64,000 nucleotides of DNA from Flavobacterium sp. DG2-3 (GCF_030730925.1 NZ_JAVAMB010000003.1:248001-312000), one strand, 5' to 3'. Positions 43,324-52,605 are shown, numbered from the stretch's first letter. The notes: generated from the letters alone by a model not told the origin. Numbers and translations: made by a program.

Positions 43324-45398
43324 AAATTGCTTTGTTTGGACCTGAAAGTACAGGGAAAACAACCTTAGCAAAACAGCTTGCAGAGTATTACGAAACCGAA
43401 TGGGTTCCTGAGTTTGCACGCGACTACTTACAAGAAAAATGGGAAGAAAATAAGCATATTTGTGTAGCTGATGATATGATGCCAATTGCTTACGGGCAGA
43501 CTGCATTAGAAAACGAAAAATTAGCTACCGCAAATAAATACTTGTTTTGTGATACCAACTTAATGGTTACCAAGGTGTTTTCTGAAATGTATTACGGTTT
43601 TTGTGATCCACTTTTAAATGAAGCGGCGTTGAAACACGAATACGATTTGTTTTTCTTGACAGATATTGATGTTCCTTGGGAAAAAGACGATATTCGAGAT
43701 ACTCCTGAAGGCAGAGAAACAGTATTTTCGGTCTTTAAACAAACTTTAATTGATACTAAAAAACCTTTTATAACATTATCGGGAGATAAGGAATGTAGAT
43801 TGGCAAAGGCAACTTCGATTATTAATAATCTGACCATAGCTAAGGAAAAAGGTTTTTCGTCAAATGATTTCGTAGAAATTTATAATCATGGAACCGATTT
43901 TGAAAATGTTTTCAAGCAATTGGAAATTTTTAAAAACGGAATTCCAAAAAGTAATTTGATAAGTCCGGCTACAGTCAATAATGGAATTTTGAGTCTTTCT
44001 GAAGCTGAATTCCAAGAAAAAGCTTCTTTTTATGATATTCATAAATCAGAATTTAAACTAAAAAAGTTTGTGCCTGCTTCTGGTGCTGCAAGTAGAATGT
44101 TTAAATTTTTGACTGCTTTTCTAAATGATTTTGATATCAATAAAGAAACTATCAATGCTTATATCAATAGAACGAAAGATCGTGAACTTCCTATTTTTAT
44201 AGTGGCTATGGAGAAGTTTCCGTTTTTTAAAGAAGTCGATAAAAAACTGAGAGAAATTTATCCTGATTTTGAATCTTTAGAAAGAGATTACAAAAACTAT
44301 TATTTCATAAAAACAGTATTATCTCCAGACTATTTTGATTTTGCAAACAAACCAAAAGCAGTTTTGCCTTTTCATGAATATAAAACTCATATTGCAATTC
44401 CCATAGAAGAACATTTAAACGAATGTGTGCATTATGCCACTTCTGGAGAAGTATCAAATCTGCATTTTACTGTTTCTGAAGCGCATCAAAGTCTGTTTGA
44501 AGAGTCGGTTTTGAAACTAAAAGATGATATTGAAGCATTGTCTCAAACGAAGATTAATGTTTCTTATTCTTATCAAAGTAAAAAAACAGATTCTGTAAAT
44601 GTTGACTTAAAAAATAAACTCGTAAGAGATAAAAACGATAAATTAGTTTTTAGACCTGGTGGGCATGGAGCTTTGATTGATAATTTAAACCAGCTTGATT
44701 CTGATATTATTTTTGTTAAGAATATTGATAATGTAATTCAGAATCATATTGATGAGATTACCTTATACAAGAAGGCTTTGGCGGGAATTTTAATAACGAT
44801 TCAGCAAAAAGTTTTTGGCTATTTACAAGCAATAGAAAAAAAGGAAATTCAGAAAGAAGAAATTACCGAAATTACGAGCTTTCTAAAAGAAAAACTAAAT
44901 ACAGATTTATCTAGCGACTTCAATAAATTTACTTTAGAAAATCAAATTGAAAAAATCAAAGAGCTTCTAGATAGACCAATTCGTGTTTGTGGAATGGTTA
45001 AAAACGAAGGTGAACCAGGTGGCGGGCCGTTTTGGGTTATGAATGATAAGGGAGTGACTTCTCTTCAAATTGTAGAAACTTCGCAAGTTGATTTGTCAAA
45101 TAAAAAACAACAGGAAATCTTAGCTGAAGCAACACATTTTAATCCCGTAGATTTGGTTTGCGGTATTAAAAATTATAAAAACGAAAAGTTCGATTTATTA
45201 CAATTTGTAGATCAGAACGCAGGTTTTATTGTGGAGAAAAGCGTTGACGGGAAAACAGTGAGAAGTTATGAACTGCCAGGATTATGGAATGGTTCAATGG
45301 CCAATTGGCTAACTATTTTTGTAGCGGTTCCGCTGATTACTTTTAATCCGGTAAAAACAGTAAATGATTTATTGAAAGCGGCACATCAGCCACAATAA
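43284..45398 (+). CDS. NadR-like ribosylnicotinamide kinase fused to DUF4301
   Basis: A 704-residue protein. Residues 1-190 are a NadR-type kinase: P-loop GPESTGKTTLAKQLAEYY, VPEFARDYLQEKWEENKHI and LFCDTNLMVTKVFSEMYYG. From about 192 (DFVEIYNHGTDFENVFKQLE) to the end is DUF4301, with FVPASGAASRMFK and RPGGHGALIDNLNQL, which recalls nucleotidyltransferase folds. The kinase half fits the pnuC neighbour; the role of the other half is unknown. The start at 43284 overlaps pnuC by 40 bp and keeps the P-loop intact. Confidence 0.9.
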   Translation: MEKDLRQQKTTIIKIALFGPESTGKTTLAKQLAEYYETEWVPEFARDYLQEKWEENKHICVADDMMPIAYGQTALENEKLATANKYLFCDTNLMVTKVFSEMYYGFCDPLLNEAALKHEYDLFFLTDIDVPWEKDDIRDTPEGRETVFSVFKQTLIDTKKPFITLSGDKECRLAKATSIINNLTIAKEKGFSSNDFVEIYNHGTDFENVFKQLEIFKNGIPKSNLISPATVNNGILSLSEAEFQEKASFYDIHKSEFKLKKFVPASGAASRMFKFLTAFLNDFDINKETINAYINRTKDRELPIFIVAMEKFPFFKEVDKKLREIYPDFESLERDYKNYYFIKTVLSPDYFDFANKPKAVLPFHEYKTHIAIPIEEHLNECVHYATSGEVSNLHFTVSEAHQSLFEESVLKLKDDIEALSQTKINVSYSYQSKKTDSVNVDLKNKLVRDKNDKLVFRPGGHGALIDNLNQLDSDIIFVKNIDNVIQNHIDEITLYKKALAGILITIQQKVFGYLQAIEKKEIQKEEITEITSFLKEKLNTDLSSDFNKFTLENQIEKIKELLDRPIRVCGMVKNEGEPGGGPFWVMNDKGVTSLQIVETSQVDLSNKKQQEILAEATHFNPVDLVCGIKNYKNEKFDLLQFVDQNAGFIVEKSVDGKTVRSYELPGLWNGSMANWLTIFVAVPLITFNPVKTVNDLLKAAHQPQ

Positions 45399-45399
45399 T

Positions 45400-45804
45400 A
45401 TGGACGCAGAAAAAATCATATCAGAATTAAGCTTTAAGGCTGTACGCAGCAGTGGATCGGGCGGGCAAAACGTGAATAAAGTTTCGTCAAAAGTAGTTTT
45501 GAATTTTGATTTGAATGCTTCTCAAGCTTTATCTGATGAAGAAAAATTGCTTTTACAAGAAAACATATCAGCAAGATTAACTTCAGAAAATATTCTGATT
45601 TTAAATTGTGACGAAGACCGAAGCCAGCTTAAAAACAAAGAAATTGTAACGAAACGATTTCTCGAAATCATCAAAAAAGGACTTTATGTCCCGAAAGTTA
45701 GAAAGGCTACAAAAGTTCCGAAAGCGGTAATTAAAAAGAGAATTAAAGATAAAAAGAATGTGTCTGATCTGAAACAATCTCGAAAGAAGCCAAATATAGA
45801 TTAA
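45400..45804 (+). CDS. arfB: Peptidyl-tRNA hydrolase ArfB (ribosome rescue)
   Basis: A 134-residue release-factor-like protein with GGQ (residues 21-23 in RSSGSGGQNVNKVSS) and a basic tail (KAVIKKRIKDKKNVSDLKQS) that enters the empty mRNA channel. It frees ribosomes stalled without a stop codon. It starts 1 bp after the DUF4301 gene, so it is probably co-transcribed, although there is no clear functional link. Confidence 0.93.
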   Translation: MDAEKIISELSFKAVRSSGSGGQNVNKVSSKVVLNFDLNASQALSDEEKLLLQENISARLTSENILILNCDEDRSQLKNKEIVTKRFLEIIKKGLYVPKVRKATKVPKAVIKKRIKDKKNVSDLKQSRKKPNID

Positions 45805-45822
45805 ATTCAAAGAAGAAATTCC

Positions 45823-45950
45823 AATTTTTTAAATTCCAAATTCCAAAAACTCACCTAAATGGTTTTCTATTGGAATTTGGAATTTATTTTTTGGAGATTT
45901 TGCCTATAAACGTTTTTGGAATTTGGGATTTGATTTTTGGAATTTTTAAC
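45823..45950. repeat. ttccaaattcc / ggaatttggaa intergenic repeats
   Basis: attccaaattccaaa near 45832 and attggaatttggaattt near 45874 are inverted copies, with more ggaatttggg text to 45950. The same motif recurs at 52540-52600, 52650-52680, 54950-55020 and 61385-61420. The riboswitch promoter lies in the right part. Confidence 0.7.
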
Positions 45951-45960
45951 ATTACATTTG
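45929..45960 (+). promoter_or_regulatory. Promoter of the riboswitch-controlled receptor
   Basis: TTTG (45929-45932) and TACATTTG (45953-45960) are separated by 20 bp, matching the Bacteroidota -33/-7 pattern. The aptamer starts about 8 bp downstream. Confidence 0.65.
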
Positions 45961-45967
45961 CACTGTC

Positions 45968-46043
45968 TCAAAGGGGTGCTCTAAATAACGAGCTGAGATC
46001 ATACCCAAAGAACCTGAGCGAGTAATGTTGCTAAGGGAAAAAA
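45968..46043 (+). ncRNA. TPP riboswitch (thi box)
   Basis: The conserved blocks appear in order: ggggtgct, gctgagatcataccc, gaacctgagc, gtaatgttgctaagggaa. This is the TPP aptamer. A hairpin (46122-46141) hides the start codon downstream, so control is probably of translation initiation. It regulates the TonB receptor at 46140. Confidence 0.95.
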
Positions 46044-46121
46044 CGACACTATTGAGCGTGCACACTTTATTTTGTCGTGAAACACATTTATTAATTTAAC
46101 AAAAGAATAATTCCCCCTTTT

Positions 46122-46141
46122 ATTCGTAATTTTTTACGAAT
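46122..46141 (+). promoter_or_regulatory. Start-codon hairpin of the receptor mRNA
   Basis: attcgtaa (46122-46129) pairs with ttacgaat (46134-46141) around a 4-nt loop and includes the first two bases of the ATG. A ccccttt (46114-46120) before it can pair with aaagggg (45970-45976) in the aptamer. Confidence 0.45.
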
Positions 46142-48299
46142 GAAAAATTTATTTAAAGGTACTAAGGTGCTAAGTTGCAAAGGTTCTAAGGTTCATAAAT
46201 TTAGAGCCAAATCTATTTTCTATTCTCTATTCTCTATTTTCTTTACTCTATTCTCTTTTGCGCAACAGCAAGATTCTACCAAAGTCAATCAGCTTGACGA
46301 TGTTCTGGTTTCTGCAGTTCGTGTTACCTCAAAAACTCCAGTGAGTTTTAGTAATATGGATAAAAAAGAAATTAAATACAGAAATTTAGGTCAGGACATT
46401 CCTGTTCTGATGAATTACCTTCCTTCAGTTGTAACAACTTCTGATGCAGGAAATGGTTTTGGATATACCGGAATTCGTGTCCGCGGAAGCGATGCAACAC
46501 GTGTAAACGTAACCATAAACGGAATTCCGTACAACGATGCTGAAAGCCAAGGTACATTTTGGGTAAACATGCCCGATTTTGCTTCTTCTGTAGAAAGTCT
46601 TCAGTTACAGCGCGGAGTTGGGACATCAACAAATGGTGCAGGTGCTTTCGGAGCGAGTTTAAACATGCTTACAGACAGTTATGCTAGCAAAGCAACAGGT
46701 GAAATTTCAAGTTCAGCTGGATCATTCAACAGTTTAAAAAATACTGTAAAATTTAGCACAGGATTATTAAATGATCATTTTGAAATTGCGGGGCGTTTGT
46801 CTGCTATGAAATCTGATGGTTATGTAGATCGTGCAAGCTCAGATTTAAAATCGTATTTTCTTCAAGGAACTTATGTGGGTAAAACCACTTTGATTAAAGC
46901 TTTGGTTTTTGGAGGCGCTCAGACAACCTACCAATCTTGGAACGGAATTGATGGAGAAACCCTAAATAAGAATCGTACGTTTAATTCGGCAGGTATGTAT
47001 ACTGATGAAGCAGGAAATGTTCGTTTTTATGATAATGAAACCGATAATTACAATCAAGATCATTACCAGTTGCATTGGAGCGAATCTATTTCTGATAAAT
47101 GGAGTACAAACTTTGCTTTGCATTATACAAAAGGAAAAGGTTATTTCGAAAATTATAAAGAAGATGCCGATATGGCCGATTATAATTTGGATCCGGTCGG
47201 AGCTGTAACCACAACAGATTTAATTCGCCAAAAATGGTTGGATAATGATTTTTACGGAACTACTTTTTCTGCCAAATATAAAACAGAGAAATTAGACGTT
47301 ATTTTAGGCGGTGGCTGGAACAAATATGAAGGAGATCATTTCGGAAAAGTAATCTGGGCTAGATATGCTTCTCAATCTGAAAAGGATGATCATTATTATG
47401 ATGATTACTCTGCAAAAACAGATGGCAATATTTTCGCGAAAGCGAATTATCAGTTTACAGAAAAGTTGAGTTTTTATGGAGATTTGCAATATAGAAGAGT
47501 TACTTACAAAGCCAATAGCATAGAAACCGGTTTGGTTGATGATGATTTTAATTTCTTCAACCCAAAAGCAGGTTTAAACTATGCTTTTACTCAAAATAGC
47601 ACTTTGTATTTTTCTTATGCAAGAGCCAATCGCGAACCAAACAGAACCGATTATGAAGGTGGAAATGTAAAACCAGAAAAACTAAATGATTTTGAATTAG
47701 GGTGGAGATTTAATACAGAGAAATTTCAATTGAATTCAAACCTATATTATATGGGATACAAAGATCAGTTGATTTTAACGGGAAGATTAGACGATGTTGG
47801 TGCGCCAATTCGTGCTAATACCGAAAAAAGCTATCGTTTAGGTTTTGAGTTTGATGCAACAATTGCACTTTCAGAGAAATTTACTTTAAGACCAAACTTT
47901 ACTTTAAGCAGCAACAAAAATGTTGATTTGGCTGTTGATGGCGAATATTACGGAACAACAAAAATCGCCTATTCTCCAGAAGTTATTGCAGGAAACATTA
48001 TAGTCTATAAACCTATTTCAGGATTATATCTTTCGTTATTACAAAAATATGTTGGCGAACAATACATGAATAATATCGAATTGCCAGCAGCAAAACTGGC
48101 AGATTATTTTGTAAACGATTTTAATGCTTCTTACGAAATAAAGCCAAACAAGATTTTCAAATCGATTACGATTACTGCTTTAGTAAATAATATTTTCGAT
48201 AAAAAATATGTTTCAAATGGCGCAATGTGGGATGTTTATCCATACTACTATCCGCAAGCGGGAACAAACTTCTTAATTGGTTTGAGTTTGAAATTTTAA
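46140..48299 (+). CDS. TonB-dependent receptor, probably for thiamine
   Basis: A 719-residue outer-membrane receptor: plug (LDDVLVSAVRVTSKTPVSFS, GIRVRGSDATRVNVTINGIP, LQLQRGVGTSTNGAGAFGAS) and barrel, ending FLIGLSLKF. No SusC regulatory-like domain. The TPP riboswitch in front makes thiamine or its precursors the likely cargo (inference from regulation). The n-region is odd: about 25 residues (KGTKVLSCKGSKVHKFRAK) before the hydrophobic signal core, encoded by a stretch that looks like a flavobacterial intergenic repeat (46156-46194). Confidence 0.92.
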   Translation: MKNLFKGTKVLSCKGSKVHKFRAKSIFYSLFSIFFTLFSFAQQQDSTKVNQLDDVLVSAVRVTSKTPVSFSNMDKKEIKYRNLGQDIPVLMNYLPSVVTTSDAGNGFGYTGIRVRGSDATRVNVTINGIPYNDAESQGTFWVNMPDFASSVESLQLQRGVGTSTNGAGAFGASLNMLTDSYASKATGEISSSAGSFNSLKNTVKFSTGLLNDHFEIAGRLSAMKSDGYVDRASSDLKSYFLQGTYVGKTTLIKALVFGGAQTTYQSWNGIDGETLNKNRTFNSAGMYTDEAGNVRFYDNETDNYNQDHYQLHWSESISDKWSTNFALHYTKGKGYFENYKEDADMADYNLDPVGAVTTTDLIRQKWLDNDFYGTTFSAKYKTEKLDVILGGGWNKYEGDHFGKVIWARYASQSEKDDHYYDDYSAKTDGNIFAKANYQFTEKLSFYGDLQYRRVTYKANSIETGLVDDDFNFFNPKAGLNYAFTQNSTLYFSYARANREPNRTDYEGGNVKPEKLNDFELGWRFNTEKFQLNSNLYYMGYKDQLILTGRLDDVGAPIRANTEKSYRLGFEFDATIALSEKFTLRPNFTLSSNKNVDLAVDGEYYGTTKIAYSPEVIAGNIIVYKPISGLYLSLLQKYVGEQYMNNIELPAAKLADYFVNDFNASYEIKPNKIFKSITITALVNNIFDKKYVSNGAMWDVYPYYYPQAGTNFLIGLSLKF

Positions 48300-48312
48300 T
48301 AAATCAAGACAC

Positions 48313-48347
48313 AAAAAAAGCCTGAAAATTATTTTCAGGCTTTTTTG
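48313..48347. terminator. Bidirectional terminator
   Basis: aaaaaaagcctgaaaa pairs with ttttcaggctttttt between convergent genes; A and T tracts on the two sides let it work both ways. Confidence 0.85.
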
Positions 48348-48349
48348 TT

Positions 48350-48766
48350 TTAATTGTAGACATGAATTACAGTTCCAGACGATTCTACACGATATTGTTT
48401 CATCGGATATTCTTTTCCGCCCAATCCTGTAAATAAGTTATATTGAGTTTTATCGCAAGAGCATACAGCGTAAATTCCGTCGATTGTCATTGCAGTGCAA
48501 GAAGTCAAAGGTTGGTTTGGACACGCAGCATCAAAAGCAGTGTAAGTTCCTTCGCCAGTTTTCATTACAATAATTCCTTTCGCACCATAATTAGCAACAT
48601 AAACTGGATTACTCGGATACAACAGTTTGTTGTACGTTGGCAAATTAGTATCGAGATAAGCGTTTATAGAATAATTAGGAATATTAGGATTGTTGTTGCT
48701 TCTGTTGTTGTCACTGCAAGAAAATAAAATAGCAGTAAATGCGATAAAGAACCAGATTTTTTTCAT
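48350..48766 (-). CDS. Lipoprotein with Rieske-like fold lacking the cluster ligands
   Basis: A 138-residue lipoprotein (MKKIWFFIAFTAILFSC, Cys 17). The text VYVANYGAKGIIVMKTGEGT, AFDAACPNQP and YAVCSCDKTQYNLFTGLGGK follows the Rieske pattern. A functional site needs C-x-H and C-x-x-H; here CPNQ and CSCDKTQY replace both His, so no [2Fe-2S] cluster is expected. Cys residues could form a disulphide instead. It diverges from greA. Confidence 0.75.
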   Translation of the reverse strand: MKKIWFFIAFTAILFSCSDNNRSNNNPNIPNYSINAYLDTNLPTYNKLLYPSNPVYVANYGAKGIIVMKTGEGTYTAFDAACPNQPLTSCTAMTIDGIYAVCSCDKTQYNLFTGLGGKEYPMKQYRVESSGTVIHVYN

Positions 48767-48859
48767 TATTTGAATAAGAATTAGTTAAAACAAAAATAAT
48801 TTATTTAGATTTGAAATCTATATGATTAACATATAATTATGTACTATTAAAAATTATAG

Positions 48860-48867
48860 TATATTTG
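48860..48867 (+). promoter_or_regulatory. -7 box of greA
   Basis: TATATTTG matches TAnnTTTG exactly, 64 bp before the greA ATG. No clear -33 box. Confidence 0.6.
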
Positions 48868-48874
48868 TGGTAAG

Positions 48875-48900
48875 AAAATCCCGTCGCGATGGGATTTTTT
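48875..48900 (+). terminator. Terminator-like hairpin in the greA leader
   Basis: aaaatcccgt (48875-48884) and atgggatttt (48889-48898) form a 10-bp stem (one G-U pair) with loop cgcg, and six T follow GGGA. It begins at about the expected transcription start and lies before the greA ATG, so it may attenuate greA. Confidence 0.55.
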
Positions 48901-48923
48901 GTATTTATATAAACGATGAAGTT

Positions 48924-49400
48924 ATGAGTAAAGTATCTTATTATACAGCAGAAGGATTAAAAAAATTAAAAGATGAATTGGAGCATTTAAAAAGTGTAAT
49001 GCGTCCAAAAGCATCTCAAGATATTGCAGATGCAAGAGATAAAGGAGATTTGTCTGAAAATGCAGAATATGATGCAGCAAAAGAAGCACAGGGTTTATTA
49101 GAAATGAGAATTTCTAAACTAGAAGAAGTATATGCAAATGCAAGATTAATTGACGAATCTCAATTAGACGTTTCTAAAGTTTTGGTTTTATCGAATGTGA
49201 AAATCAAAAACCAAAGCAACGGGATGGAGATGAAATATACGCTGGTTGCAGAAAGTGAAGCAGATCTTAAAACAGGAAAAATTTCTGTAACGTCTCCTAT
49301 CGGGAAAGGCTTACTAGGAAAATCTGTTGGAGAAGTAGCTGAAATTACAGTTCCGAACGGAGTTTTGAAATTTGAAATCCTTGAAATTTCTAGAGACTAA
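48924..49400 (+). CDS. greA: Transcription elongation factor GreA
   Basis: The ATG at 48924 gives 158 residues, the standard GreA length. A longer frame from 48867 would translate the leader hairpin and the -7 box and is rejected. The coiled-coil hairpin carries DARDKGDLSENAEYDAAKEA with the acidic tip (Asp, Glu) that drives RNA cleavage in backtracked polymerase. The C-terminal domain includes SPIGKGLLGKSVGEVAEITV. The HIT gene follows in the same direction. Confidence 0.97.
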   Translation: MSKVSYYTAEGLKKLKDELEHLKSVMRPKASQDIADARDKGDLSENAEYDAAKEAQGLLEMRISKLEEVYANARLIDESQLDVSKVLVLSNVKIKNQSNGMEMKYTLVAESEADLKTGKISVTSPIGKGLLGKSVGEVAEITVPNGVLKFEILEISRD

Positions 49401-49408
49401 AGCCATTA

Positions 49409-49425
49409 CGAGGAACGAAGCAATC
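49409..49425. repeat. Single arm of the gaggaacgaagcaat repeat
   Basis: cgaggaacgaagcaatc also forms the arms of the hairpin at 40429-40488. Here it occurs once, between greA and the HIT gene. Confidence 0.8.
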
Positions 49426-49453
49426 TCACTATTATATTTTAAACAAATAAACT

Positions 49454-49843
49454 ATGAGCTCAATATTCACCAAAATAGTAAACGGAGAAATTCCATGTTA
49501 CAAAATTGCTGAAGACGATAATTTCTTAGCGTTTTTAGATGTAAATCCAAATGCTAAGGGACACACGCTTTGTATTCCAAAACAAGAAATTGATAAGATT
49601 TTTGATATGGACGAAGAGCTGTATTTAGGCTTAATGAAGTTTTCTAAAAAAGTTGCAGCGGCCTTAGAGAAAACAGTTCCATGCAAAAGAGTCGGAATTG
49701 CGGTTGTTGGACTTGAAGTGCCTCACGCACACGTACACTTGATTCCGTTAAACGAAATGGATGAAATGCGTTTCATTAATAAAGTTTCGCTTTCTAAAGA
49801 AGAATTCGAAGCTTTAGCAAAAGATATTCAATCGAATTTATAA
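49454..49843 (+). CDS. HIT-family nucleotide-binding protein
   Basis: A 129-residue protein with MSSIFTKIVNGEIPCYKIAE at the start and the histidine triad PHAHVHLIPL (His91, His93, His95). Members hydrolyse nucleoside phosphoramidates or related mononucleotides. Follows greA by 53 bp, an arrangement common in Bacteroidota; a shared transcript is likely. Confidence 0.95.
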   Translation: MSSIFTKIVNGEIPCYKIAEDDNFLAFLDVNPNAKGHTLCIPKQEIDKIFDMDEELYLGLMKFSKKVAAALEKTVPCKRVGIAVVGLEVPHAHVHLIPLNEMDEMRFINKVSLSKEEFEALAKDIQSNL

Positions 49844-49856
49844 AGAAATAAATTTT

Positions 49857-49880
49857 GTCAGGCTGAGCGGAGTCGAAGCC
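49857..49880. repeat. Short dispersed repeat
   Basis: The text gtcaggctgagcggagtc (49857-49874) is GC-rich against its surroundings and recalls a short intergenic repeat frequent in flavobacterial genomes. Only one copy is in this window. Confidence 0.4.
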
Positions 49881-49910
49881 AGATTAAGCTTAATCTAACC
49901 CTTTTATTAT

Positions 49911-49945
49911 AAAAGTGCAGTAAAACTATTTACTGCACTTTTTTA
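49911..49945. terminator. Bidirectional terminator after the HIT gene and the sensor kinase
   Basis: aaagtgcagtaaa (49912-49924) and tttactgcacttt (49929-49941) form a perfect 13-bp stem. The right arm overlaps the last codons of the sensor kinase. Confidence 0.85.
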
Positions 49946-51081
49946 TTTAATGAAATCTGAAATGTAGTTCCTTTTCCAATTTCAGAATGAAGCACTTTAA
50001 TTTTTCCGTTGTGGTATTCCTCGACAATTCTTTTAGTTAAAGAAAGACCAAGTCCCCAGCCGCGTTTTTTGGTTGTAAATCCAGGTTCAAAAATGGTTTT
50101 AAATTGTTTTTTAGAAATACCTGTTCCAGAATCCTTTACATTAATTTTGACATGATGCAGATCTTGTTCAATCTGAAGATCCAAAGTTCCTTTTCCTTTC
50201 ATGGCATCAATTGCATTTTTGACTAGATTTTCGATCGTCCAGCTGTGCAACGTTGGGTTAATCATTCCTAAAATCGGAGAATCTGGAGCTTTAAACGAAA
50301 AAGCAACTTGCTTAGAAAAGCGCGATTGCAAATATTCGTAAGCATTTTTTGTTTCTTCGACAATATCGTGAAGTTCTAAAACAGGAATAGAACCAATTTT
50401 AGAAAAACGATCCGTAATGGTTTGCAATCGATCAATATCTTTTTCAATTTCAGTACTAATGGATTGATCAATATTTTCGGTTTTTAATATTTCGACCCAG
50501 CCAATTAAAGAAGAAAGCGGTGTTCCAATTTGATGTGCGGTTTCTTTTGCCATCCCAGCCCAAAGTTTGTTTTGAGTTGCCATTTTGGTGCTTTTGTAGA
50601 AATTATAAATCAAAGCAATACAAAGAAAAATAATGAGAACCAGTGCAATAGGGTAATATTTGAGTTTGTTCAATAGTTCAGAATTTCCATAATATAGCGT
50701 TTGATATTTTCCTGGAGCATATTCAAAAGTAATCGGCTCGTTTTCATTTTTTAATCTATTTAAAAGCGCTTTCCTTTTTTTCTTGTCATTCAAAACATCG
50801 TCAGAAACATTTTTAGCGCTGACAACTTTGTCGTAAAGCATGATCACACCGGGAATAGAAGTGTTGTTATTGATAATTTGAAGAGGTAAATCTAAGTCGG
50901 TGTATTCATCGGCATTTACTAGAGTAATTTGAGCATTTACAAAAAGATTCATTTTTAAGCGTTCCTCATTTTTAAAAATTTGGAAGAAAGTATAAGTGTT
51001 CCAAAGAATTAGAGAAATGATTAAAAAGCAAATTGAAATAATAATCCAGCGGGTTGTATTTGTTCTTTCAGAAAAAGACAT
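49930..51081 (-). CDS. Sensor histidine kinase
   Basis: The ATG at 51081 gives 383 residues (MSFSERTNTTRWIIISICFL); an in-frame GTG at 51120 adds nothing useful. Two membrane helices (about 12-34 and 150-172) flank a periplasmic domain. The H box is TAHQIGTPLSSLIGW, followed by NAIDAMKGKGTL (N box), DSGTGISKKQF and GWGLGLSLTKRI (G boxes). No response regulator is adjacent, so the partner is unknown. The H box variant (HQIGTP) is common in Bacteroidota kinases. Confidence 0.92.
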   Translation of the reverse strand: MSFSERTNTTRWIIISICFLIISLILWNTYTFFQIFKNEERLKMNLFVNAQITLVNADEYTDLDLPLQIINNNTSIPGVIMLYDKVVSAKNVSDDVLNDKKKRKALLNRLKNENEPITFEYAPGKYQTLYYGNSELLNKLKYYPIALVLIIFLCIALIYNFYKSTKMATQNKLWAGMAKETAHQIGTPLSSLIGWVEILKTENIDQSISTEIEKDIDRLQTITDRFSKIGSIPVLELHDIVEETKNAYEYLQSRFSKQVAFSFKAPDSPILGMINPTLHSWTIENLVKNAIDAMKGKGTLDLQIEQDLHHVKINVKDSGTGISKKQFKTIFEPGFTTKKRGWGLGLSLTKRIVEEYHNGKIKVLHSEIGKGTTFQISLNKKVQ

Positions 51082-51241
51082 ATCAGTTATTTTGTGGTAT
51101 AAATATAACGAAATATACACATTTTATATTTTGCCGATGCTGAAAAGATTTTTCGTTTTATCTGCAAAACTATTTCTTCTAATTAAACCATTTCAATACT
51201 TTTGCAGGTACTAAAATGAGATTCTGTCTAAATTTTAAAGT

Positions 51242-52117
<876 letters not shown>

Positions 52118-52150
52118 AAAGAAATAGAAACAATAATTAAATAGACGAAG

Positions 52151-52522
52151 ATGGAAGTTACAGGAAAAGTAAAAGTGGTAAACCCAGAGCAGCAAGTTAG
52201 TGCCTCATTCAAAAAAAGAGAGTTAGTTGTTACTACTGAGGAGCAGTATCCACAACATATTTTAATCGAATTTACACAAGATAAATGTGATTTATTGAGT
52301 AGCTATAAACAAGGAGATGCAGTAAAAGTTTCTATCAATTTAAGAGGAAGAGAATGGGTTAATCCACAAGGAGAAACTAGATATTTCAATAGTATTCAAG
52401 GTTGGAGAATCGAAAGATTAGCTGCAGAAGGAGCTACACAAGCACCACCAATGCCAGCAGCAGAAACTTTTGCTCCAGCAACAAACTTAAACGAAGACGA
52501 ACCAGACGATTTACCGTTCTAA
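52151..52522 (+). CDS. DUF3127 protein (OB-fold, single-strand-binding-like)
   Basis: A 123-residue protein with the DUF3127 pattern (MEVTGKVKVVNPEQQVSASF, GREWVNPQGETRYFNSIQGW) and an acidic tail ending LNEDEPDDLPF. An acidic tail with a final aromatic is also what SSB proteins use to recruit partners, so nucleic-acid binding is plausible (inference). It sits between a flavin reductase gene and aat. Confidence 0.88.
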   Translation: MEVTGKVKVVNPEQQVSASFKKRELVVTTEEQYPQHILIEFTQDKCDLLSSYKQGDAVKVSINLRGREWVNPQGETRYFNSIQGWRIERLAAEGATQAPPMPAAETFAPATNLNEDEPDDLPF

Positions 52523-52605
52523 GAAAGTTTAAATCTCAAATTATAAATTCCAAATTCCAAAGCTTTACTGTGTTTGGAGTTTGGAATTTTTATATTCAAT
52601 ATAGT

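Noticed and set aside
48867..48923. Upstream in-frame extension of greA
   Set aside because: It would translate the -7 box and the leader hairpin and lengthen GreA beyond its constant size of about 158 residues.
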